Shown: in pieces, positions 51,052-60,004 of the stretch | How positions within the stretch are numbered: the first letter of the stretch is position 1 | How the letters are laid out: every line of letters starts with the position of its first letter | From: CAIUGU01 sp965279735 | Lineage (GTDB): Bacteria > Pseudomonadota > Gammaproteobacteria > Steroidobacterales > Steroidobacteraceae | Assembly: GCA_965279735.1 (NCBI GenBank) | Contig: OZ257260.1 | Span: forward strand, 3,975,058 to 4,039,057 | Direction: 5' to 3' | DNA length: 64,000 bases | Made by a program: the position numbers and the translations under genes | Notes under the pieces: model-generated | What the model saw: the letters and a program-made list of their open reading frames with translations, nothing else | Told to the model about the DNA's origin: nothing | Databases searched by the model: none

Positions 51052-52324
51052 CGCTCGCTCCTGCGGGTGGGAGCGCGGATTCTAGCCAGCTCTGCGTGAA
51101 TACGTCAGAGTCATCGAACGACATGGCCGAGAGCATTGGTGATGGTCTCAACTTGTACGGACTCACCGCCGGTGGAGCAGTTGTAGTACAGCTCGTCGCA
51201 GCCCAGGATAGCTGGCGCTACAGGTCTTTTCGACGGGCGTTTGTATCTTCGGTAGCAGTGGAGTTATCGGACATCCGGCCGCGCTCGGCGATCGGGTCCT
51301 GTTCGATGTTCGCTTATAGTTGCGCCGAAAGTTGCCACGCCCATATCAGAGGCGCGGCGTGGGCCCACTCTTCGATCCGCAAACTTGCGATATGAGCAAG
51401 TGCAAGAGTGCTCCATATCGCAGCCAGCCATAGGGATTGAGGGGGCTTCGGCGGCCAGGAATCGATGGTCCGCAAAAAGCCGCGCGATGGCACAAGCGTG
51501 GCGACCCTTGGCGATCGCAATCGCGCGGTAGGCACCAGATTGATTCCCTGAGCCCCGGGGCAAACTACGGCTTTCACCAAGTATGCGGACTATGGTGGTT
51601 TCATCGTTCTGGTCATTCTTCATCTTGTCTTGAATCCCTATTCCGTCGAGCTTGTCACCCAGAATCGCGCAATCCGAAGGGGCTTCGGGTCAGTGTTTAC
51701 GTAATCTGAGAGATAGCGCAAAAAAAGGACGGGGCCACAGAGGCGCGTGCGCCTTCAGGGTCTTTGCCGCTTCAGGTTTGTGGCGAACGCACACGGGTGT
51801 TTTAAGTTCACTCTCCGTACGTGCAGGCGTTTGCACCGTCGTACAGAGCGCAAGCTGTCGAGATATCGTCTTCTCGAATTGGAGCTAACCGAGCTAACAA
51901 AAAGCGTTGGTTTAGTAGGAGCACCGGACTGGGATCGGTTGACCGGTGATGGGGCCGCCTGATCAAGGGAGTTCTATTTTTTCTATCGCTAATGCCTTCC
52001 AATAGTCACGAATGGCTGCGATGGATTCCAAGATGCTGCGTAGGACGAGGCACATGTTGGTGCTCCCATTTCACCTGACTAATCGTTGCCGAAGAAAATA
52101 CGGCGTTTGGAGCTGATTGGGAACGCTTGTGGACGAGATCGGCCTGTAGGCGCCGGCTGACACCGGTATAACAAAACCTCTGGCTATTGCACGCCCGCAT
52201 TTGTCGACGCAGTTACACGCGCAAACGTAAATATACGACCGCTCTTCCTGGTCAACACGACTCGAAGTGCGACCTGGGATTTTTCCGACCTAAGTTGCTC
52301 ACAATTAAGTGGCTGATTTTAAAG
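51052..52324. other. Gene-poor, lower-GC interval beside tRNA-Leu
   Basis: About 1.27 kb without a convincing gene. Open frames here are short, out of step with the codon pattern of the rest of the window, and match nothing I know. From about 51600 the sequence becomes visibly A/T-richer. It adjoins the 3' end of a tRNA-Leu gene, a favoured integration site for mobile elements, so it may be a scar of a lost or decayed island. I found no direct repeat of the tRNA end. Confidence 0.6.
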
Positions 52325-52411
52325 TGGTGCCGGAGGTCGGACTCGAACCGACACATGGTTGCCCATGGCAGATTTTGAGTCTGCTGCGTCTACCAATTCC
52401 GCCACACCGGC
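52325..52411 (-). tRNA. tRNA-Leu (anticodon CAA)
   Basis: The minus-strand sequence folds as a leucine tRNA with an extended variable arm: GCCGGTG acceptor start, D-loop GGAATTGGTAGAC, anticodon stem GCAGA / TCTGC with loop CTCAAAA (anticodon CAA, reads UUG), variable arm, T-arm GTTCGAGTC and encoded CCA. The acceptor stem has one U-U mismatch at the sixth pair. Confidence 0.95.
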
Positions 52412-52565
52412 AGTGCGAAGGGGCGGGCAGTATAAGGGAGACGTGACGCGATAGGGAACGGCAGGGTGCAATGCGGGCGGCTACCGGGCGGCCGGATCAA
52501 CCTGCTACTCTTGAATGCAATAGGTTCAACTGCCTGATCCAACGAAGCATCGCGGGTGAGTTCTC

Positions 52566-54737
52566 ATGAGCGCCACATCGCAACAGCCTGATCTCATTTC
52601 CCGGCGCGACTTTGTCCGCAGTGCCGTCGCCATCGGTGGTGGCCTGGCACTGGCTTCCCGCCTTTCCGCCCAGGAAGGCGGACCGCCCAGGCCCCAGGGT
52701 CCGGCAGCGGCTCCTCGCCAGCCTTCCGCATTCCTGCAGATTGCGCCCAACGGCGCCATCACGATCGTGACTCCCGCCGTCGAAATGGGGCAGGGCGGCC
52801 ATACCGGCATGCCGATGATCGTCATGGAAGAGCTGGGTGGTGACTGGCGACAACTCGTCGTGCAGGACGCACCTGCTGCGGCCATCTACAACAATCCTTT
52901 GTTCGGGCAGCAGTCCACGGTCGGGAGCTTCTCGGTGCGCGGCTGGTATACCGAACTGCGCCGCATCGGCGCGGCCGGTCGCGAAATGCTGGTGTCCGCG
53001 GCAGCCACCGAATGGGCTGTCCCCGCCAGCGAATGCTCGGCTGCCAACAGCATCGTCACGCACAACCCGACCGGTCGCACCCGCAGCTACGGCAGTCTGG
53101 CCACGCTTGCGGCTTCGATGCCGATTCCGCAGCAGCCCGTGCTCAAGAGCAACGCCGACTTCAAGGTGATCGGTACATCGCCTGCGCGCACGGATGTCGC
53201 GCCGAAGGTCGATGGCAGTGCCCGCTACGGAATCGATACCGTGCTGCCCGGCATGCTGGTGGGTGCGATCAAGGGGGCACCGACCGTCACAGGCACGCTG
53301 AAGTCTTTCGACGACAGCGCCGCACGCGGCATGAAGGGCTTTCACTCCACGGTTGCATTGCCGAACGGCGTGATCGTGCTCGCCAATACGTACTGGCAGG
53401 CGAAGAGTGCGCTGGAAAAAGTGAAGGTGCAGTTCGATTCCGGCAAGCTCGGCGGCATCGATAGTGCAAAGGTTTCTGCGTTGCTGCAGTCGGGCTTCAA
53501 TGAAACCGGTGCGGTGGTTCGCAATGAAGGCGACGCCGAGAAAGCCCTCGCCACTGCCGCTCGCGTTGTTGAAGCCACTTACGAAGTTCCCTATCTGGCT
53601 CATGCCTGCATGGAGCCGATGAACTGCACCGCGCAGATCACTGCTGATGGGTGCGACGTGTGGTGTGGCACGCAATCACCGCAGGCCGCGCAGAATGCAG
53701 CCGCCGCAGTCCTAGGCGTGCCGGCCGACCGGGTGAAAGTCCATGTCACTTATCTCGGCGGTGGGTTCGGACGCCGTGGTGAAGCTGACTACGTGACACA
53801 AGCGGTGACGGCTGCGAAGGCAGCAGGACGTCCGGTCAAACTGATCTGGAGTCGTGAAGAAGACATCCAGCACGACTTCTATCGTCCGGCTGCAGCCATC
53901 CGCTTTCGCGGCGGACTCGATGCCGCCGGCAAGCTCACTGCGCTCGAAGCCCGCGTCGTCACCTCCGCCGCTCCTTCCTTCGGTGGCCAGGGAGCGAACC
54001 CGGCGTTCTACTCGGGCAGCGTCGGCGATATGGATTACGGCATCCCGAACCTGCGCGTAACCGGTATAAATAAGGACATCGGTTTGCGCTTCGGCTTCTG
54101 GCGCTCGGTGAACCAGTCGCACAATCCGTTCATGCTCGAGGGCTTCCTCGATGAAGTGGCGGCGGCCACGAAGCAGGATCCATACCTGTTCCGTCGCTCG
54201 CTGTTGCAGCATGAAAAAGCGAAACGGCAACTCGCGGTGCTCGACATGCTGGCCGAGAAATCCGGCTGGCGTTCGAAACCCGCGGGCCATTTCTACGGCA
54301 TCTCGGCCTTCGGGGCTTACGGCAGTTATATCGGCTCGGTCGTCGATGTTTCCGTCAAGGACAAGACCGTGGTGTTGAATCGTGTTGTGACCGTAATCGA
54401 CTGTGGTGTCGCGATTCATCCGGACAATATCGTGGCGCAGCTTGAAGGCGGCATGGTGTACGGCCTGACGGCGGCGCTCAGGGGCGAGATCACGCTGCAG
54501 GACGGGGCCGTGCAACAGGGCAACTTCCACAACTATCCGATGCTGATGATGGCGCAGATGCCGAAGACCGAGTGCTACATCATGCCGAGTACTGCTGCGC
54601 CAGGGGGTGTGGGTGAGCCCGGCACAGCGCCGATTGCACCTTCGCTCGCGAATGCCATTTTCGCGGCGACGGCATCACGGCTGCGCTCGTTGCCGCTCTC
54701 GAAGCACGACGTTGCCGTCACGATTGCCCGAGCCTGA
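52566..54737 (+). CDS. Xanthine dehydrogenase-family molybdopterin-binding subunit (isoquinoline 1-oxidoreductase beta-like)
   Basis: A 723-residue protein with a Tat-type signal (SRRDFVRSAVAIGGGLALAS), so it is periplasmic. The Mo-cofactor-binding layout of the IorB subfamily is visible: VEMGQGGHTGMPMIVMEELGGDW near residue 75, the EPMNCTA and GCDVWCGTQSPQ blocks near residue 350, GGGFGRRGEADYV near 400 and the final GVGEPGTAPIAPSLANA. It hydroxylates N-heterocycles or aldehydes using water. It is followed after 12 bases by the 2Fe-2S subunit. The small-subunit-second order is reversed compared with iorAB. Confidence 0.9.
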   Translation: MSATSQQPDLISRRDFVRSAVAIGGGLALASRLSAQEGGPPRPQGPAAAPRQPSAFLQIAPNGAITIVTPAVEMGQGGHTGMPMIVMEELGGDWRQLVVQDAPAAAIYNNPLFGQQSTVGSFSVRGWYTELRRIGAAGREMLVSAAATEWAVPASECSAANSIVTHNPTGRTRSYGSLATLAASMPIPQQPVLKSNADFKVIGTSPARTDVAPKVDGSARYGIDTVLPGMLVGAIKGAPTVTGTLKSFDDSAARGMKGFHSTVALPNGVIVLANTYWQAKSALEKVKVQFDSGKLGGIDSAKVSALLQSGFNETGAVVRNEGDAEKALATAARVVEATYEVPYLAHACMEPMNCTAQITADGCDVWCGTQSPQAAQNAAAAVLGVPADRVKVHVTYLGGGFGRRGEADYVTQAVTAAKAAGRPVKLIWSREEDIQHDFYRPAAAIRFRGGLDAAGKLTALEARVVTSAAPSFGGQGANPAFYSGSVGDMDYGIPNLRVTGINKDIGLRFGFWRSVNQSHNPFMLEGFLDEVAAATKQDPYLFRRSLLQHEKAKRQLAVLDMLAEKSGWRSKPAGHFYGISAFGAYGSYIGSVVDVSVKDKTVVLNRVVTVIDCGVAIHPDNIVAQLEGGMVYGLTAALRGEITLQDGAVQQGNFHNYPMLMMAQMPKTECYIMPSTAAPGGVGEPGTAPIAPSLANAIFAATASRLRSLPLSKHDVAVTIARA

Positions 54738-54749
54738 GGAGCCCTCGCC

Positions 54750-55205
54750 ATGATCACCCTCAACATCAACGGCAAGTCGACCAACCTGGATGTCGATGCC
54801 GACACGCCGCTGCTGTGGGCACTGCGCGATGACGCAGGCCTCACCGGCACCAAGTTCGGTTGCGGCATGGGCCTGTGTGGTGCCTGCACCGTACTGCTCG
54901 ATGGCAGCGTGATGCGGTCCTGCGTAATGAAGGTCGGCGATGTGGGCACCCGGGCCATCACGACGATCGAAGGCCTCTCCAGTGATCGCAGTCATCCGGT
55001 TCAGCAGGCCTGGATTGCGGAGAACGTTCCCCAATGCGGCTACTGCCAATCCGGCCAGATCCTGGCTGCGGTGGCCTTGCTCAAGAGCAACCCCAATCCC
55101 ACCGACGCCGACATCGACTCCGCGATGACCAACATCTGCCGTTGCGGCACCTACAATCGGATGCGCGCTGCGATCCATCGCGTGGCGAAAGGCAGCCCGA
55201 GCTGA
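54750..55205 (+). CDS. 2Fe-2S subunit of isoquinoline 1-oxidoreductase-like dehydrogenase
   Basis: A 151-residue protein with two 2Fe-2S domains. The plant-type cluster is in KFGCGMGLCGACTVLLDG near residue 42 plus a later Cys in RSCVMKV, and the second, four-helix cluster is in PQCGYCQSGQILAAVAL near residue 95 and CRCGTYNRMRAAI near residue 130. It passes electrons from the Mo centre to an external acceptor. No cytochrome c subunit is seen here. It pairs with the Mo subunit just upstream. Confidence 0.93.
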   Translation: MITLNINGKSTNLDVDADTPLLWALRDDAGLTGTKFGCGMGLCGACTVLLDGSVMRSCVMKVGDVGTRAITTIEGLSSDRSHPVQQAWIAENVPQCGYCQSGQILAAVALLKSNPNPTDADIDSAMTNICRCGTYNRMRAAIHRVAKGSPS

Positions 55206-55233
55206 GCTGATTTCGTAGTATCGTGCGCGCCCC

Positions 55234-56247
55234 ATGCAGCGCGCCGATTTCGCCTACGTTTTGCCCCCCGAGCTGATTGCACAGCATCCTGCGCCTGAGC
55301 GATCAGCCAGCCGTCTGCTGCATCTGGATCGGACGAGCGGAGCGCTCATCGACCGTCGCTTCACCGATCTGCCCTTGCTGCTCAAACCCCACGACCTTCT
55401 GGTCTTCAACGACACGCGGGTGATACCGGCCCGGTTGTTTGCCACCAAGACGACGGGCGGACAGATCGAAATCCTGCTGGAACGGGTGCTGGACGATCGG
55501 CGCATCCTGGCGCAGGTCCGCGCCAGCAAGCCGCTCAAGGCAGGCGGTGAAGTGATCCTGCCCGGTGGTGTCACGGCCGTGTGTGTCGGACGCCATGACG
55601 ATCTTTTCGAACTCGATCTTGGCATCGACCCCGTTGGATATTTCACTCAGCACGGCCAGATGCCGTTGCCACCCTATATAGAGCATGCGCCCGATGCCGA
55701 GGACGCCGCGCGTTACCAGACGGTGTACGCCAATGAGCTGGGCGCAGTAGCTGCGCCGACAGCGGGTCTGCATTTCGACGAAGCCCTCATTGCCGGATTT
55801 GCCTCCCGCCAGATCGAGACCGCATTCCTGACGCTGCACGTTGGCGCGGGCACCTTCCAGACCGTGCGCGTGGAGGATCTCGAGACGCACAGGATGCATG
55901 CCGAGCGTGTGAAAGTTTCCGCCGCCGTGTGTGCCGCGGTTGCCAAGGCCCGTGCTGCGGGCGGCCGGGTGATTGCGGTGGGGACGACCGTCGTGCGTAG
56001 TCTCGAAGCTGCGGCTGCCTCCGGTACGCTGGCGCCATTCGACGGCGAAACGCGATTGTTCATCACGCCGGGTTACGAGTTCAGGGTGGTCGATGCGATG
56101 GTCACCAATTTCCACCTGCCGGAGTCCACACTGCTCATGCTGGTGAGCGCATTCGGGGGGTATGAAAAGGTGATGGCGGCTTACCAGCACGCGGTGGCCG
56201 CACGCTACCGGTTCTTCAGTTATGGCGATGCGATGTTCCTGTCATGA
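55234..56247 (+). CDS. queA: S-adenosylmethionine:tRNA ribosyltransferase-isomerase
   Basis: A 337-residue QueA with the family blocks FAYVLPPELIAQHPAPERSASRLL at the start (split over short motifs), NDTRVIPARLF near residue 62, AAPTAGLHFDE near residue 173, and the C-terminal VTNFHLPESTLLMLVSAFGGYE. It transfers the ribosyl part of SAM to 7-aminomethyl-7-deazaguanine in tRNA, giving epoxyqueuosine. It overlaps tgt by four bases, the conserved order. Confidence 0.95.
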   Translation: MQRADFAYVLPPELIAQHPAPERSASRLLHLDRTSGALIDRRFTDLPLLLKPHDLLVFNDTRVIPARLFATKTTGGQIEILLERVLDDRRILAQVRASKPLKAGGEVILPGGVTAVCVGRHDDLFELDLGIDPVGYFTQHGQMPLPPYIEHAPDAEDAARYQTVYANELGAVAAPTAGLHFDEALIAGFASRQIETAFLTLHVGAGTFQTVRVEDLETHRMHAERVKVSAAVCAAVAKARAAGGRVIAVGTTVVRSLEAAAASGTLAPFDGETRLFITPGYEFRVVDAMVTNFHLPESTLLMLVSAFGGYEKVMAAYQHAVAARYRFFSYGDAMFLS

Positions 56248-57383
56248 AATTCGATCTGCTCAAAGTGGCAGGCCGTGCGCGTCGCGGCCGGTTGACGTTT
56301 CCGCGCGGTGTCGTCGAGACGCCTGCATTCATGCCCGTGGGTACGTATGGCACGGTCAAGGCGATGACGCCGGAAGAACTGACCGGCATCGGTGCCGAAG
56401 TCATTCTCGGCAACACGTTTCATCTATGGCTGCGTCCGGGCATGGACGTCATCCGCGCGCACGGCGATCTGCATCGCTTCATGCACTGGGAAGGACCGAT
56501 CCTCACCGACTCCGGCGGTTTCCAGGTCTTCTCCCTCGCCGAGCTGCGCAAGATCACGGAGCAGGGCGTGCATTTCCGTTCGCCGATCAATGGCGACAAG
56601 GTGTTCCTGAGCCCCGAGATCTCCATGCAGGTGCAGAGCGATCTCGGCGCCGACATCGTCATGGTGTTCGACGAATGCACGCCGTATCCGGCGACGACTG
56701 AGGAAGCCCGCAAGTCGATGGAATTGTCATTACGCTGGGCCGCACGCAGCCGCCAGGAATTCGACCGGCTGGAGAATGCCAACGCCTTGTTCGGCATCGT
56801 GCAAGGCGGCATGCATGAAGGATTACGACGCGAATCTCTCGCCGGACTGATCGAGGTGGGGTTTCACGGCTTCGCCATCGGGGGTCTTGCGGTGGGTGAG
56901 CCCAAAGCAGAGCGCGAGCGGGTGCTTGAAGGCATCGAGCCGCATCTCCCTGCGACGCATCCGCGCTACCTGATGGGAGTGGGTACGCCGGAAGACATCG
57001 TCGAAGCCGTGCGTCGCGGGGTGGACATGTTCGACTGCGTGATGCCGACGCGTCATGCGCGCAACGGTCATCTGTTCACGTCGACAGGTGTCATCAAGAT
57101 CCGTAATGCGGTGCACGAGAAAGACCCCGGACCGCTCGATGCGGCCTGCGGCTGCTATACGTGTCGCAACTACAGCCGCGCATATCTTCGCCACCTCGAC
57201 AAGTGCGGGGAGATTCTGTCGGCGCGCCTCAATACCATCCACAATCTGCATTACTATCTGCAGCTGATGCGGGATATCCGCGCGGCCATCGAGCAGGATC
57301 GCTTCGAGGCGTTTGCCGCGGAGTTCTACGCCGCCCGGGGCGGCAAACAGGCCATTTCCGACATTGATTCCACCGAAATCTGA
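56244..57383 (+). CDS. tgt: Queuine tRNA-ribosyltransferase
   Basis: A 379-residue TGT. The active-site and substrate loops are PAFMPVGTYGTVKAM near residue 30, TDSGGFQVFSLAELRKI near residue 90, and the catalytic Asp in DMFDCVMPTRHARNGHLFTS near residue 265. Zinc ligands follow in CGCYTCRNYSRAYLRHL, C-x-C-x2-C near residue 300, then NLHYYLQLMRDIR. It inserts preQ1 at tRNA position 34. In most relatives yajC follows; here yajC is 6.2 kb further on. Confidence 0.95.
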   Translation: MKFDLLKVAGRARRGRLTFPRGVVETPAFMPVGTYGTVKAMTPEELTGIGAEVILGNTFHLWLRPGMDVIRAHGDLHRFMHWEGPILTDSGGFQVFSLAELRKITEQGVHFRSPINGDKVFLSPEISMQVQSDLGADIVMVFDECTPYPATTEEARKSMELSLRWAARSRQEFDRLENANALFGIVQGGMHEGLRRESLAGLIEVGFHGFAIGGLAVGEPKAERERVLEGIEPHLPATHPRYLMGVGTPEDIVEAVRRGVDMFDCVMPTRHARNGHLFTSTGVIKIRNAVHEKDPGPLDAACGCYTCRNYSRAYLRHLDKCGEILSARLNTIHNLHYYLQLMRDIRAAIEQDRFEAFAAEFYAARGGKQAISDIDSTEI

Positions 57384-57388
57384 GGCCC

Positions 57389-58450
57389 ATGCTCTCCGAT
57401 CTGCCAACCGCTCCCTGGTTCCGTCGCCTGCTCGTCGCTGCGATCCTCGTCGGCATCCTGCTGCTGACGTACGCCATCCTGCAGCCGTTCCTGATTCCCG
57501 TGATCTGGGCGGCGATTCTCGCGTATGTCGCGTGGCCACTGCATGTGCGCCTTCTGCGACTCACGCGCCGGCGTGCATCGATCGCTGCATTGATCACGAC
57601 GTTGTTGCTGACAATCGCGATTGTCCTGCCGATTCTGTGGCTGATCCTTCTTCTGCGGATCGAGACGGTTGTTGCCTACCGCGAAGTGCAGGCGTTCCTG
57701 GCTACGAACCCGACGTTGCCCCCGAGCCTGCAGGATCTGCCCCTCGTGGGTCCATGGCTGAAGGAAGTGTTGAACGAGCTGGTCGCCGATCCCGCGTCAC
57801 TGCGGCAACAGCTCGGGTTGCTCTTCGAGCGGTCGACAGGCGAGATCAGCGTTCTGATCGGCGGTGCCGGCCGCAATATAGCCAAGCTTTTCTTCGCGCT
57901 GCTGACACTGTTTTTCCTGCTGCGCGATGGCAGGCGTTTTTTCGAACAGCTACGTACGGTGCTCGAAGGCATCCTCGGTCCGCAGGTGCGCGACTACCTG
58001 CATTCCGTTGGCCAGACCACGCGCGCCGTCGTTTACGCCATCGTGCTGGCGGCGCTGGTGCAAGGTATTTTCGCTGGACTCGGTTACTGGATCGTCGACA
58101 TCGGACCACCAGTGTTGCTTGGCGCAGTGACCGCACTCGTTGCATTGATTCCGTTCGGCGCGCCGCTCGTGTGGGGCACTCTCGGTATCTGGCTGCTGCT
58201 GACCGGCAAGGTCGGCGATGGGGTGACATTGCTGCTGTGGGGGCTGCTGGTCGTCAGCTGGGTCGACAACATCGTGCGCCCGCTCGTGATTTCAAGCGCA
58301 ACGCGCATGCCGTTCCTGCTCGTCGTCTTCGGCGTGCTCGGCGGTGTCCTCGCCTTCGGCCTCGTCGGCCTCTTCATCGGCCCCGTCGTGCTCGCGGTTG
58401 CGCTGGCGCTGTGGCGGGAGTGGTTGCAGCACCGCCCAAAGGTCAAGTAG
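57389..58450 (+). CDS. AI-2E family transporter (YdiK-like)
   Basis: A 353-residue membrane protein with about seven to eight hydrophobic segments and the AI-2E family pattern: FLIPVIWAAILAYVAWPLHVRL near residue 33, a large soluble loop, FFLLRDGRRFFEQL near residue 172, and VSWVDNIVRPLVISSATRMPFLLVV near residue 290. Family members are often called AI-2 exporters from E. coli TqsA, but most have unknown substrates. It begins 6 bases after the tgt stop and is separated from the next gene by a strong hairpin. Confidence 0.85.
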   Translation: MLSDLPTAPWFRRLLVAAILVGILLLTYAILQPFLIPVIWAAILAYVAWPLHVRLLRLTRRRASIAALITTLLLTIAIVLPILWLILLLRIETVVAYREVQAFLATNPTLPPSLQDLPLVGPWLKEVLNELVADPASLRQQLGLLFERSTGEISVLIGGAGRNIAKLFFALLTLFFLLRDGRRFFEQLRTVLEGILGPQVRDYLHSVGQTTRAVVYAIVLAALVQGIFAGLGYWIVDIGPPVLLGAVTALVALIPFGAPLVWGTLGIWLLLTGKVGDGVTLLLWGLLVVSWVDNIVRPLVISSATRMPFLLVVFGVLGGVLAFGLVGLFIGPVVLAVALALWREWLQHRPKVK

Positions 58451-58452
58451 AA

Positions 58453-58494
58453 GGCCGACTTTCATGGCCCGGGGACGGGCCATGAAAGTTGGCC
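58453..58494. terminator. 18-bp-stem hairpin between convergent genes
   Basis: GGCC-g-ACTTTCATGGCCC pairs with GGGCCATGAAAGT-t-GGCC around GGGGAC with a single mismatch. It lies between the AI-2E permease stop and the CorC-like gene stop, so it could end both transcripts. It shares the AAGGCCGACT start and GGCCGGTT end with the larger palindromic elements at 3.1 and 61.1 kb. Confidence 0.75.
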
Positions 58495-58501
58495 GGTTTA
58501 C

Positions 58502-59806
58502 TCAGAGTCTTCTTGTCTGCCCTGCCATCTGCGACACCAGCACCTTGTCGATGCGGGTGCCGTCCATGTCGACGATCTCGAAACGCCAGCCGTTCACCAG
58601 GAGCGTCTGGCCGGCACGCGGAATGTGGCCGAGTTGTTCCAGCAGGAAGCGGGCGAGGGTGGCGAAACGTTCGTCGACGACGAGTCCGCCCATGCCGACC
58701 TTGTCTTCGAGATCATCCATGCCGATCTGGCCGTCGACCAGGAAAGATCCGTCTTCGCGCCTCACGACCGAAGGTTCCGAGTCATGACCTTCGCCCGCGA
58801 GATCGCCTGCAATCGTTTCGAGAATATCCGTCGGCGTGATCATGCCGAGCAGATCGCCGTATTCGTCAACCACGATCGCGATGTGCGGCCGGGCTTTCTT
58901 GAACTGGGCAAGCAGCGACAGTGCCTTCGTCGAGGGCGGCACAACGAGTGGATCGCGGATCATGGCGCGCAAGTCGAGCTGCTTCGCGCCCAGCAGCGCA
59001 TCGATGAGTTCCCGCGTGCGCAGGTAGCCGAGCACGTTGTCGAGACTGTCTTCGCAGATCAGGTAGCGTCCGTAGCCGCCCTGGATCACCTGTTCGCGGA
59101 TTTCTTCGAGCGTGGCATTCACCTCGATCCATTCCACCTGCGAGCGATGCGTCATCATGCTGCGCACGGGCCGGTCGCCGAGGCTCAGGACTTCATCGAT
59201 CATTTCGCGCTCGACACGGTCGATGAGGCCCTGCTCGGCTCCTTCGGCCAGCAGGGCCGTGATTTCCTCATCGGTGACGGCCCGCTTGTTCAGGTCACGT
59301 ACGCCCAGCAGCTTGAGCAGCATCGCGGTCGACACCTGCAGCAACGCGACGAACGGGCGAGTCGACGTCGAGACGATGCGCAAGAGCGGGGCGACGGCAA
59401 TCGCGATGGCTTCCGGATGCGTCATCGCAATACGCTTGGGAACGAGCTCGCCGATGACGAGCGAGAAGAAGGTGATGGCCACCACCACTATCGTGTAGCC
59501 GATGAATTCGCCATGCCCCCCCAGCCACTGCACCTGGTCCAGGATCAAGGCCAGTTCCCGGCCGAAGGTGGCGCCGCTGATCGCGCCATTGACGATGCCG
59601 ATCAGCGTGATGCCGATCTGGATGGTCGAGAGAAAGCGGGTGGGTTCGTCGGAGAGCTTGAGCGCTGCCGCGGCCCCGCGGGAGCCGGCTTCGGCCCGTT
59701 GCTTCAGGATGCCGCGGCGCGACGAAACGATCGCCAGTTCGGACATCGCAAAGAAACCATTCAACAGAATCAACGCCAGCAGCAAGGCGAGTTGCCAATA
59801 AACCAT
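58502..59806 (-). CDS. CNNM/CorC-type membrane protein with CBS domains
   Basis: A 434-residue protein from the ATG at 59806 (an in-frame start at 59872 would add 22 residues). A DUF21/CNNM transmembrane domain with LLNGFFAMSELAIVSSRRG, GAISGATFGRELAL and FVALLQVSTAMLLKLLG spans residues 1-180. Two CBS domains follow (VLSLGDRPVRSMMTHRSQVEW near residue 215; VEEYGDLLGMITPTDILETI-like near residue 310) and a CorC/HlyC C-terminal domain (VGMGGLVVDERFATLARFLLEQL). The family includes Mg2+ and Co2+ efflux-related proteins; the ion here is inferred. Confidence 0.9.
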   Translation of the reverse strand: MVYWQLALLLALILLNGFFAMSELAIVSSRRGILKQRAEAGSRGAAAALKLSDEPTRFLSTIQIGITLIGIVNGAISGATFGRELALILDQVQWLGGHGEFIGYTIVVVAITFFSLVIGELVPKRIAMTHPEAIAIAVAPLLRIVSTSTRPFVALLQVSTAMLLKLLGVRDLNKRAVTDEEITALLAEGAEQGLIDRVEREMIDEVLSLGDRPVRSMMTHRSQVEWIEVNATLEEIREQVIQGGYGRYLICEDSLDNVLGYLRTRELIDALLGAKQLDLRAMIRDPLVVPPSTKALSLLAQFKKARPHIAIVVDEYGDLLGMITPTDILETIAGDLAGEGHDSEPSVVRREDGSFLVDGQIGMDDLEDKVGMGGLVVDERFATLARFLLEQLGHIPRAGQTLLVNGWRFEIVDMDGTRIDKVLVSQMAGQTRRL

Positions 59807-60004
59807 AACCTGGAAAAGCTCGTGGGGCCCTGATGTAGAACCGGGATCGAGGCTACGCGGCGCCCCCTGCATTGTCCATGACGGGCGCGTGTCGTCTTTG
59901 CACTGCGAGACGGTGCGAATTTGCTGTCACGCGGCTAAGTGCCCGCCGGATAAAGCGTTGCAGCCCGAAGATGCTACGATGCGGACGGTTCGGGGGAATC
60001 GCCA

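Noticed and set aside
51264..51623. Minus-strand open frames of 90-120 codons in the gene-poor interval
   Set aside because: No ribosome site, no hydrophobic or domain pattern, and several frames overlap equally well.
52325..52411. An attachment-site duplication of the tRNA-Leu 3' end in 51052-52324
   Set aside because: I looked for a second copy of the T-arm sequence and found no match.
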